Shown piece by piece: positions 54,800-64,000 of a DNA stretch of 64,000 nucleotides (the first letter of the stretch is position 1; each line of letters opens with the position of its first letter). A model generated the notes under the pieces. The model had not been told where the DNA came from and did no database searches. It saw only the letters and a program-made list of their open reading frames with translations. Position numbers and translations under genes: made by a program. The DNA comes from Mytilinidion resinicola (Eukaryota > Ascomycota > Dothideomycetes > Mytilinidiales > Mytilinidiaceae): positions 186,001 through 250,000 of the forward strand of contig NW_022985452.1 of assembly GCF_010093595.1 (NCBI RefSeq). Direction: 5' to 3'.

Positions 54800-56239
54800 A
54801 TGGACCTCCACGTTGCAATCATTGGCGCAGGTAACCATGCATGCTGTCTATGATCAAATTGTCACTTCGTTACTCACACTCGACAGGTATGGGTGGGTTG
54901 GCCTGCGCCTTATCCCTAGCAAAACGAGGCTTCAAGAACATCGACGTCTACGAATCTGCTTCGAATCTAGGCTTTGTTGGAGCAGGGATTCAACTGGCTC
55001 CTAACATGGCTCGAATCTTGGACCGATTAGGAGTGTGGAAAGACATTGAGAAAGAGGCAGTTGATCTCAAGGAGACTAGTATACGACGTGAGAATCAATT
55101 CTACTATTCGTATTGAGAAGTAAGTCTTCTGATTCTCGATAGAGGGAGACACGGACAACGAACTCGGCCACGTCGACCTCCGCTATATCCGTTCCACCTA
55201 CGGCTACCCTCACATGGTAGGACATCGTGCTTCCCTCGCCGGCGCCCTCTTTGCTGGCTGTCAACGCGAACCCAGTGTCACCTTCCACTTCTCTGCCACA
55301 GTCGAAGCTGTGCAAAGCTTCTCTCCCAGACCAACATTCAAGGTCCAGCCACGGAACGGCGACCCCTACTCTGTGACCTGCGACGTCCTCCTCGCCGCCG
55401 ACGGCGTCAAGTCACTCACCCGATCAAAGGTCTTAGAAGAACTCAACATCCACGCAGAGATCCAAGACACCAACCAAGCCGCCTACCGCATCATGCTAAC
55501 CCGCTCGCAAATCTCGCACGACCCCGACCTTCTCGAGCTCATAAACGGCAACGTAGTGACGCGCTGGATCGGCGAGAAGCGCCATATCATCGCCTACCCG
55601 GTCTCTAGCAAAGAAATTTACAACATCAGCACGGTGCAGCCGGACACAAACTTTGCTGCTGCGCCTTCCGCGACCTATACGACAAAAGGGTCGAAGGATA
55701 GCATGCTGAAGATCTTTGCAGACTTTTGTCCGAAGATCCAGCGGATGCTTGCGCTTGTTCCAGATGGGGAGGTGTGTGAGTGGAAATTGAGGGTTCATAG
55801 CCCGTTGCCAACTTGGATTCATGGGTGTGTGGCTTTGGTTGGGGATGCGTGTCATCCTACCCTCCCACATCTAGCACAGGGTGCGGCACAGGCGATTGAG
55901 GATGCAGCTGTATTGGCAGTGGTACTCACGAAGTGCCCAGATTCGTCGCCGACGTCGCTGAATAAAGCTTTGAGAGTGTACGAGGCCGTGAGAAAGGAGC
56001 GAGCTGAGACGCTCGTTGAGCTTGCTGCGCAGTCTGGGCGAGCACTACATTTAGGTGATGGTGCAGCGAAAGCAGAGAGGGATAAAGCTTTTGCTGCGTT
56101 GAAAGATAAGGAAGGGGGAGGTGTGCCCGATAAGTGGGCTGATGCGGAAGTTCAAAAGAAGATATATGGATTTGATTGCATGAAGGTTGCGGAAGAGGAG
56201 TTTGAGAAACTATTCCAGGCATTCGAAGCTCACGTGTAG
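54800..56239 (+). CDS. FAD-dependent monooxygenase (salicylate-hydroxylase-like)
   Basis: Flavoprotein hydroxylase of the UbiH/PHBH class that adds one oxygen to an aromatic-type substrate using NAD(P)H. Exons 54800-54830, 54887-55087 and 55143-56239 keep phase, for 442 residues. The dinucleotide-binding GxGxxG (HVAIIGAGMGGLACALSLAK) is completed only by splicing the 31-nt first exon. The later FAD motifs are AADGVKSLTR (DG) and VALVGDACHPTLPHLAQGAA (GD). It also has GHVDLRYIRS and a typical helical C-terminus. The substrate cannot be read from sequence; fungal relatives act on salicylate or on secondary-metabolite intermediates. It is followed 212 bp later on the same strand by a membrane protein, but there is no sign of a larger biosynthetic cluster. 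Confidence 0.9.
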
Positions 56240-56451
56240 GCTCGGCTCAATTCATTCTTGCGGTCTATTTAAACATTTCTACGACGGTCAACCAAGGTTC
56301 ACCAAAACCGAATCTACCATGGATGCAGTATTCTGGCCTCTACCATGGATCAACTACCCTGGTCGCAACCACGAAAGCTCGAATACACATCTCCTCCCTT
56401 TAATATCATGTCTCACAACATATTTTCAGTGTGCCATATTCATCCTCCATA

Positions 56452-57721
56452 ATGAGGCGTTCTATGAAACAATCCCAGCAACCTCCCACTCTCCCGACCA
56501 GCCTAGTCCTCAATTGGCTCGACATTGCCATCACATTTCTCCTCCCAATTGCTTTCAGTACCCTCGAGACTTACATCATCGGGCCCCTTAGCAGCAACCA
56601 TTGGGCCCTCCATCCGCTCTCCATCTTCATCCACCTCTTCATCATCTCGCTGGGCCTGCTGCCCTTCCTCCTAACCCGCCACCTATCCCACAAAACAGCC
56701 GCCCGCTGCCTCTTCGCCAGCCTCGTCCTGCGCCTCATCTGGGCCACCAGTGGCTTCGTCTGCGTAGACGCAAACATAGCAGCCGACCTCGCAAACCCTC
56801 TACACTACTACTTCGGTGCCATAACCCCCAACGACCCCGATGAACAGCATAACTACAGCCTTTGGAACCACTACATCGGCACAGCCTCAGGCAACGCCAG
56901 CCTCTTCCTCCTCCTCAACGGCCAACTATTCGCCTACTTCTGGATGCTATGGGAGCGCGACGTAACCTCCCCCAATCCCCCACCCCCATCCAACGAACCA
57001 CTAACCACTCCCCCAGCACACCCCCTACAAATCCTACTTCCACCTCAAAATCGCCCCCTTCCGCTCCCGCTACACCCTCTCCTCCTACTCCGCCGCACGC
57101 CGCGCCCTCTTCGCCTCACCAACAACTTACCTCCTCTTCTTCCTGCTCCTCGGCCGCGCCCTCCGCGCCAGCTCCTCGCTCGGCGACTTCGGCACCCTCG
57201 CGCTGGGCATCGTGACCGTGCTCGAGAAGCTGATCGCGGGCGGCGGCGCGGACGCGAGGGCGTGGACGGTGCCCAGCCTGGCCCTCGTCGTCTGCGCGCT
57301 GCAGTTGTGGCTCCCGCATTTCGCAGCCGGGTGGGACGGGCTGGTGTGCTCGATCTACAGACATGAGAACCTGCCGCACCGCTGGTTCTGCCACTGCGGG
57401 TATGAGATCGTCGCACGGAAAGCGGCGATCGAGAGGGTTGTGGACGAGGCGACGGAGGAGGACGTAGGCGCGGTGGTGAGGGCGCTGGGGCTGGAGACGG
57501 TGGCGCTGCCGACGGGGAAGGAGGGTTGGGGGACGAGGGTTCGTCGCTTCGTGGTTTGCTTTCTAGTCGTGTGGTTGCTGATGGTGGGCAGGCTGCTGAG
57601 ATATACTCATGAGGGCAGAGTGTTGTACACGGAACTGCAGGTTTTTGTTAGGACAGCGTGGGAGATGGGGAAAGAAGGGGATGTTGGGGCAGCATGGAAG
57701 TTTGGAAGAGAGAGGGCCTAG
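56452..57721 (+). CDS. Multi-pass membrane protein of unknown function
   Basis: Two exons, 56452-56961 and 57017-57721, joined by a 55-nt intron with GTAACC donor, CACTAAC branch site and CCCCAG acceptor, give 404 residues (start MRRSMKQSQQPP). About seven hydrophobic segments are visible: WLDIAITFLLPIAFSTLETY, LSIFIHLFIISLGLLPFLL, CLFASLVLRLIWATSGFV, ASLFLLLNGQLFAYFWMLW, TYLLFFLLLGRAL, VPSLALVVCALQLWLPHFA and RRFVVCFLVVWLLMVG. A Cys/His-containing loop (NLPHRWFCHCGYE) lies before the last segment. I do not recognise the family. It may be cotranscribed in pattern with the preceding monooxygenase, but only proximity supports that. Confidence 0.75.
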
Positions 57722-59069
57722 CGGCTCAGCGGGGATCATAGATGTATGGATTGGGAATTTGATGATGCCGGCGAGGCTGGGGCCTTCGATCGCTTCTGCT
57801 TCCTGCTTTCTAGCTTGATGTTCTCCTTGATGTGTATCGTGGAGCTATGCGGCTCGTGAATCCAGAAGAAGCCTAGGAAGTCGCTTGGTCGTTGCTCAAT
57901 TAGTCGAAAGGTCCGCTAGAGATGGGCTGGAGTGCCAGCTCATCCGAGGCGTAGATCGCGCGGCAAGAAAGCCAATCAGACGACGTGTTTGAAAGGGTGA
58001 TTGCTCGGTGGATAGGCACGAGACACGGACTATGGAGTGCTACTCGTTCGATTTATCATGAAAGCTTGTATACTGATACGGACATGTTCGCTACTGTGCT
58101 GCGTGTGTCCTCTCTCATGAAGCTAGTGCCTTCGTCTCGGGACAGTCAACAAATAATGGACGCGTTCGAGGAAGCGAGAACGGGAGTCTAGACGAAGCCG
58201 CCGTCTTCAGTCGATGCTTAGAGGGAGAGCCGAAGACAGAAATGAGGATCGCATCCCAAGCGTTTGTTTTAGTTCCAGGGCTCTGATGGTTTTGCGAAGG
58301 TATGCCGCCAATATCTTAAACTACGTCAAGATTAGTCGATTTGCAAGCATTCAATGCTGTCCTGATCATGGACTCGAGCTTTCAACACCTGCGATATTTG
58401 GTGATGCGTTGACAATCATCCCTCAACAGCGGTACGCATGCACATATCCAGTCCAGTGCCGCAGCAAACCCACTTTTGCATTGCCCATTCGCCCATTCGA
58501 AAAGCTTACATGCCAAAAGGGGGTAAAAGATCATAGCGAAACAGTACCGTACGCGCCAAAACTCCCCTTTCCTTTTGCCGAAAGCCGAAGGGAAAAGAGA
58601 AATTCTAATCGTACATGTGGAGTTTTGACTCGTTTTCATCCCTTTTGCAAAGAGAAAGAAACAAAATCAGAATCAGAGAAGAAAAGAAGAGTTGGACGAA
58701 TTTTTTCTTGTTTCCTATCAGGTATTGGTGTGAGAAGATGCTCAACTAATTCAAAATCCGCTTAAGATTTCCCCACTCTCAATCCATCAAGTGAAAGTTT
58801 GTGTTCGTGATTAAAGTATCCCAATCCTTTCCCAGACCTACCGGGGCCATCCCGAAAGTTTAGTTTTTATTCCCCCGAAATGCAATGAGACAAGACGTGA
58901 GAAGGAAAACCCGCCGAGAAGAAAAGTAAGATACCTTACCACCCCAGTCCGCCAACATTCCTAAACAAACTCCACGCGGGAAACTAAACGTGATGCATAA
59001 GCGTAGCTGTTGCCAGTGAAGGCACAACTAGATATTCACCGGCTTGCTCCCGGGGTGCTGGAAGTTTGT
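57722..59069. other. Convergent intergenic region
   Basis: An open frame of 183 codons (58214-58765, plus strand) is present but has no motif or coding-like base pattern. The right end is the 3' untranslated region of the RRM gene. Confidence 0.5.
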
Positions 59070-60362
59070 CTAAGCAGTAGCCTCGACAGCAGCTGGGGTC
59101 TCGGTGGTGGCCTCAGTGGCAGTTGTGGTGGCCTCATCTCCCTCGGTGTGGGTCGCGGGGTGGTCATCCTCCTTGCCGGGAGAGTCGATGGCGACCTTGA
59201 CAGCGATTTCGCGGCCCTCAATCTCCTTGCCGTTCATCTCGGAGCAGGCCTTCTGTTGCAAGTCCTCGGAAGCCAGAGTAACGAAGCCAAAGCCACGGCC
59301 CTTGCGGGGTTCGTTGCGGGCCTGGAGCTTCTTGACCATGAAGCGGGGAATGGGACGGAGAGCGATCTTGGCGGAAGAGGGTTCGTAGTCCTTGAAGATC
59401 TCCAAGAGCTGCAGGGAGAGTTAGCCAGGTCAATATCCGACTCGAGCCCGCATAATTACCTTGTCCTCCTTCAGGTCATACGGCAGGTTGGCAACCATGA
59501 CCTTGGTCTTGGAAGGAACGCCATCCTCGGGAGGACCACGCTGCTTGTGCTCGCGGGGAGCGCGAGGCTTGCTGGACTTAGCGGTGGCAGTGGCTTCAGT
59601 CTCAGCGCCCTTCTCGGTTGTAAGTGATTCGTTCGTTGTTTCGGTGAGTGGAATAACTTGGCCGGGTACATTTGTCGGTGCGCTCTCGGCAGGAGCAGCG
59701 GCTTCGCCCTCGACGGCTTCAGCGCCCTCGGCGCCGTCCTTCTGCTACCAGATTTGTCAGTCCAGATCCAAGTCGACAGTCATATTTGCTAACTTACCGA
59801 GCGGCCGCCACGGCCGGCACGTCCACCGCGTCCACGTCCGCGACCACGGCCACGGGTAGAAGAGCGGCGACGAGTCTCGCCGTTGGCGCCCTCCGCGCCG
59901 CTGCCAGATCCCTCGTGTGCCTCCGGCTTGCGGGCAAGCTGGATGGAGACCTTACGGTCAAGGATGGCCTTGCCGTTCAGCTCCTGGATGGCGCGCTCGG
60001 CCTCGTTGGAAGTGGAGAGATCAACGAAGGCATAGCCGACGGGGCGGGTAGTGCGAGGGTTGGTGGGGATAGACGTAGATTCGCTGGAGGGTTGAAGGTC
60101 AGTTTCAGTCAAACACACGCAAGGGTGCCAGTGCTGGGGGGCAAACTTACACGAGGTAGTCCTTGAAGAACTCCTTCAACTCCCCCTCGGTGGTCGCGTA
60201 GGCGAGGTTCCCGATATAGAGTCTCCTGCCCTCAGCAGCGCTGGCGATGACTGCCTCATCCTGGGCAGCGCTGGTGGACTTGTCGCCCTCCGCAGCGGCG
60301 GAAGGCTCGTTGAGGGTGGTGTTTGCCAACTGGGCGGTAACGCTCTCGACAGGTGCAGACAT
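59070..60362 (-). CDS. RNA-binding protein, RRM-RGG-RRM (Sbp1-like)
   Basis: Four exons (60151-60362, 59798-60083, 59460-59744, 59070-59408) keep phase and give 373 residues. RRM1 spans the first splice (RLYIGNLAYATTEGELKEFF as RNP2 region, GYAFVDLSTSNEAERAI as RNP1 region). It is followed by an RGG box (RGRGRGRGGRAGRGGR), an Ala/Glu-rich linker, and RRM2 spanning the last splice (TKVMVANLPYDLKEDK; GRGFGFVTLASEDLQQ). The tail is Thr/Glu/Ala-rich. Two RRMs around an arginine-glycine region is the layout of yeast Sbp1, a translational repressor that binds eIF4G and localises to P-bodies. Function is inferred from architecture; the Ala/Glu linker is longer than in yeast. Confidence 0.88.
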
Positions 60363-61227
60363 GATGCTTGAAGTTTTGGATTGATGACACGAACTAGGTG
60401 GGTGGGCTAAAGTACTTCTGAGATCGAAGTACGAGAGTCGTGCAGAGGTTGAGGAGAAACTCTGGTGTCCTGGTGGCCGGTAAGGGCTGCCTGTGAACTG
60501 GTTCTGAGGGTGATGGGGATTGTCGTTGACCGCCGGGTGGTGGAACTGGTTGACGAGAGGGAGTTGTGCTGGGTAGCTAGGTGCCCGAAGAGTGTGGATG
60601 GGTGCTGGGTTTGATGGGAGCTGTGATCGTGCGTTGACTTGATGTTGGATGAAGGAGAATAGGAGGGCCCTGGCCGCGATTGAAAATAATAAGGTGCGCT
60701 AGCCGCCGGCGAAACGATGATGCGGCAGGGCAGCCAATGGGGGCGCGCCAGCCTTGCGTCGCACCTTTATCTTACCGTATTTCACTCTGCTACAGCTGCC
60801 TCCGCCTCGATATAGCGACTGCTCCACTCTGCTGCAGCGGCAGTCGAGGCTGCATCCTGCCTGGTCGCAGGAGCGAACACCGGGGCGCCTTGGACGCGCT
60901 AGAAGTCGGGTGGAAGCCGCCACAAAGCCCACATTTCCACTCCACTCGCCATCACGAGACTTCACTGCACACCTGTGCACTTCAGGGCAGTACGACGGCG
61001 TGCTCGGCAGCCCATGATCCATCTAGGCCTTGTTCTACTAGACTCTTAAGGTATATATCGCTCGCCTGTCAGCCATAGAGACCAATGTCGGCCGCATACT
61101 TAATGACTATTGCAAGAGCGAAGAACTGCCGATAGAAAGGCCCTTGGACCCCACTGCTCCACGGCAAGACCCGTGGCCTTCGCTCTGCCCAGGTGAAGCT
61201 GCGAGAGGGCATTTGAAGTGGGTAGGA
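60363..61227. other. Divergent promoter region, RRM gene / TAH18
   Basis: Separates two divergent housekeeping genes. Only short frames without motifs are present. Confidence 0.5.
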
Positions 61228-63473
61228 ATGGCCATAGAAGCCGCCCTTGCTGGTCGGACAGCACTCGTTCTCTATGGTTCCGAGACAGGCAACGCCCAGG
61301 ATGTGGCCGAGGAGCTGGGCCGGATGGCAGAGCGTCTTCGATTCAGCACCCAGGTGTCCGATTTCAACTCGGTTAGCATTGTATGTGATGTCGTTGTAGC
61401 TTCTATAGTCTGCTGTAGCTGATAGAAACTCCAGAAACAACTATTACAGCACTCTGTTGTCCTCATAAGCGTCTCCACCACCGGCCAAGGAGACTTGCCG
61501 GGGAATGCCCTCACATTTTGGAGAGCTCTACGGAGTAAACGGCTGCAGCCGGGATGCTTGAAACGATTACAATTCGCTTCGTTTGGGCTGGGAGATACAT
61601 CGTATCCCAAGTGAGCTTTCTCGTCACCCAAGTCATAGGTCTCGGGGTTATTTATCACTTCACAGGTTCAACTGGGCGCACAGAAAGTTGTATAACCGTC
61701 TAATTCAACTTGGTGCAGAAAGGGTTTGCGATCGTGGGGAATCTGATGAGCAACATCCTGAAGGGTTCGTCACGTGCCTTTCATCTCAGACCAGGATAAG
61801 ACATGCTAACGCTACTGTCTACCTAGGGTAGATGGCAGCTTCATCCCTTGGTCGCTGAAGCTGCGTGAGTCCTTATTGCAGGCGTACCCTCTCCCAGAAG
61901 CTGTTGAACAAATTCCCGATGACGTCTTGCTGGAACCGAAGTGGCTTCTCCAGACCTCGGATACCGCAGAGCTCTCTAGCACTTCCTCTGCTAGATCTAC
62001 TGATTACGTGGAGACTCCGGATGTCCCATCAGAAGACCTCCTTGACGTTCCCAACAGCCTGACTGCAACAATTGCCTCGAACACTCGTGTCACGCTCGAC
62101 ACCCACTGGCAGGATGTACGCCATCTTACTCTTACCACACCAGGACGCCAATTGTATACTCCAGGAGATATATTAACCATTTTCCCCAAGAACTTCCCTT
62201 CCGACGTCAACCAGTTTTTAAGTGCAATGAAATGGACTGATATAGCCGATGTCCCAATCAAGTTCATCTCCACATCCCCATCCGGAAACACAGCCGCCCA
62301 AGGACAGCCTCTTCCAAACCTAATGCCTGGTTCATCTACCACCCTCCGATCACTTCTCACTAATCACCTCGATATAATGGCTATACCTAGACGCTCATTC
62401 TTCTCGCAACTAGCGCATTACACAAGCGATACTTACCACCGAGATCGGCTTTTGGAATTCACAGATCCCCAGTACATTGATGAGCTATACGACTACACCA
62501 CCCGACCCCGCCGAAGCATCCTCGAAGTGCTCCAGGAATTCGAAAGCGTGCAGATACCTTGGCAACGTGTGTGCTCGATCATACCTGTGATGCGGGGGCG
62601 TCAGTTCAGTATTGCAAGCGGTGGTAGGCTGAAGCATACAACCTTGGGGGAGGATAGTCGTAGAGACGGACTCAACCAAGGAGATGAGGTGGATGACGCC
62701 TTCAAGACACGCTTTGAGCTTCTAATAGCCATAGTGAAATACCGTACCGTCATCAAACGATTACGACAGGGAGTCTGCTCACGCTATGTTGCTTCTCTAA
62801 AACCAGGCCAGTCTCTCAGTGTTACGCTCCAGAAAGGCGGTCTAGGCGTGTCAAAGGCAGACAGTGACCGGCCTGTCGTCATGGTTGGTCCTGGCACAGG
62901 TGTGGCGCCGATGAGGGCGCTGATATATGAGCGGATGGCTTTGAGGCAGGGCGTACTCGATGATGCGAACGAGAAGAGAGTTAAACAAGTCCCGAGAGAT
63001 GTCTTGTTCTTCGGTTGCAGGAACTCGAACGCGGATTACTTTTTCAAAGACGAGTGGCAAGGGTTACAGAGTGAGGGCGTGGCGCTTGATGTCTTCCCCG
63101 CTTTCTCGAGAGACCAGGTACGTTGGAACAGCTCTCGACCGCATGAAAAGCCTCGCTGAAAATAGCGGTAGAGGAGTAAAGTGTACGTCCAGGATCTTGT
63201 TCGCACTCACGCATCCCGAGTCTACGAGGCGCTCGCAACACACAGTGGTATCGTATGTATTTGCGGGTAAGTAGACACTAGCATAAATTCCTCAGATGTC
63301 TTTGAAGTCGAGCTGACGATTGAATATACAGATCTTCTGGTAAAATGCCACAGGCGGTACGAGAGGCTCTCATCGAGGTCTTCCAGCAAGAAGGCACACT
63401 GTCTCGCGAGGAGGCTGAGGCATACATGGATGGCATGGAAAAGAGTGGACGATACAAGCAGGAGACTTGGTAG
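61228..63473 (+). CDS. TAH18: NADPH-dependent diflavin oxidoreductase Tah18
   Basis: Passes electrons from NADPH through FAD and FMN to Dre2 in cytosolic iron-sulfur protein assembly. Six exons (61228-61380, 61426-61610, 61666-61764, 61827-63117, 63172-63266, 63332-63473) keep phase and give 654 residues. The flavodoxin domain shows YGSETGNAQDVAEELG, STTGQGDLPGNA and FGLGDTSYPKFN; the FAD domain RQFSIASGG; the NADPH domain GPGTGVAPMRAL and FFGCRN; the C-terminus is SGKMPQAVREAL and GRYKQETW, the terminal aromatic residue that stacks on FAD. The third donor is GTTCGT, supported by the conserved junction into VDGSFIPW. The start MAIEAALAGRTALVLYG places the flavodoxin at the usual distance. Nothing is disrupted. 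Confidence 0.95.
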
Positions 63474-64000
63474 AGAGGCAGAGTACCTGGAACCTCTGCT
63501 TTCTAGAAATATGTGGCCGTAATTGGTGAAAGCGCTTTTGGGAAAGTAGTTCGGTTTGCACGCTCTAGCTGTTTACGTGTCGCCCGGATTTAGAAAAAGG
63601 TAGTGTAGGACTTCAGACGACGGTATGAGGTTGTCAAGATCTGCATTACTAGGGGTCTGATTTGCGCGCTCCAGTATTTTAAACATTGTATGGATATCTG
63701 GAAAGGCATTGGATGACTTCAGACGGTGGTAAAAGAGTGGAAAAGAAACCAAGATAGATATTGGTTTCGTACAGTGAGGACAGTGTAGAAAGCATAACGA
63801 TCCCATCCTCACTTACCATTTGATATTTTCTAGTGATGCCAGATTAACTTAGCATCCTGTCCTGGGATCAACACGCCTGATTCTGCTCTGCTGAATAGCT
63901 CGAAGTGATGACTGAGCGGAAGCTCCCTTTGACTATGCATTATGATAGTTACTGAACATCCCACGGAAAGTAAAGATCTGTCTATTAGCATCGTAGTCTT
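63474..64000. other. Intergenic, end of window
   Basis: 3' flank of TAH18. No gene or repeat is recognised up to the end of the window. Confidence 0.5.

Noticed and set aside
58214..58765. Open frame of 183 codons between convergent genes
   Set aside because: No motif, no coding-like third-base bias and no promoter context; treated as chance.

Overview
The window is nuclear DNA of a filamentous ascomycete (Pezizomycotina; Dothideomycetes is a guess). Genes are dense, sit on both strands and are broken by short GT-AG introns, mostly 45-90 nt. They encode fungal families: a Zn2Cys6 regulator, a HET-NB-ARC-TPR receptor, a GH47 mannosidase, a salicylate-hydroxylase-like FAD enzyme, and an SGF73 with its SCA7 domain. 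There are no prokaryotic signals, CRISPR arrays or rRNA genes, and I recognised no tRNA. Splice models were read by eye; most were checked for codon phase.

Layout. 0-13 kb: Zn2Cys6 regulator (-), frame-broken small secreted protein (+), SGF73 (+), decayed DNA-binding-like gene (+), IWR1 (-), ENT nucleoside transporter (-). 13.5-18.1 kb: an element with long terminal inverted repeats (TIRs) and TA target duplications; its only visible gene is an NLR-type receptor with two nonsense codons and an assembly gap in its TPR array. 18.5-26 kb: GH47 mannosidase (-), MED20 (+), MTG1 (-), a 99-bp inverted-repeat element, and a short-chain dehydrogenase stopped at its catalytic tyrosine codon. 26-32 kb: F-box-like protein with a coding minisatellite, a 606-bp inverted-repeat element with 8-bp target duplications, and OMA1. 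31.7-37.4 kb: no recognisable gene. 37.4-41.2 kb: a RING-PH-vWA protein of Far1/Ste5 architecture (-). 43.6-50.5 kb: a decaying accessory block with a GT8 pseudogene, an ankyrin pseudogene carrying about eleven nonsense codons but no visible frameshift, two tandem Trp-rich membrane-protein paralogues, and a solo LTR. 51.7-57.7 kb: BTB pseudogene, two-exon secreted-type fragment, FAD monooxygenase, multi-pass membrane protein. 59-63.5 kb: RRM-RGG-RRM protein (-) and TAH18 (+).

Conserved housekeeping genes (SGF73, IWR1, MED20, MTG1, OMA1, TAH18, GH47, RRM protein) have intact frames and clean introns. Accessory genes (NLR, ankyrin, GT8, SDR, BTB, secreted protein, membrane paralogues) are repeatedly disrupted. 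Several of the stops are CAG-to-TAG or TGG-to-TAG type changes, the transitions expected from repeat-induced point mutation (RIP). The most unusual object is the NLR inside a TIR-bounded element.
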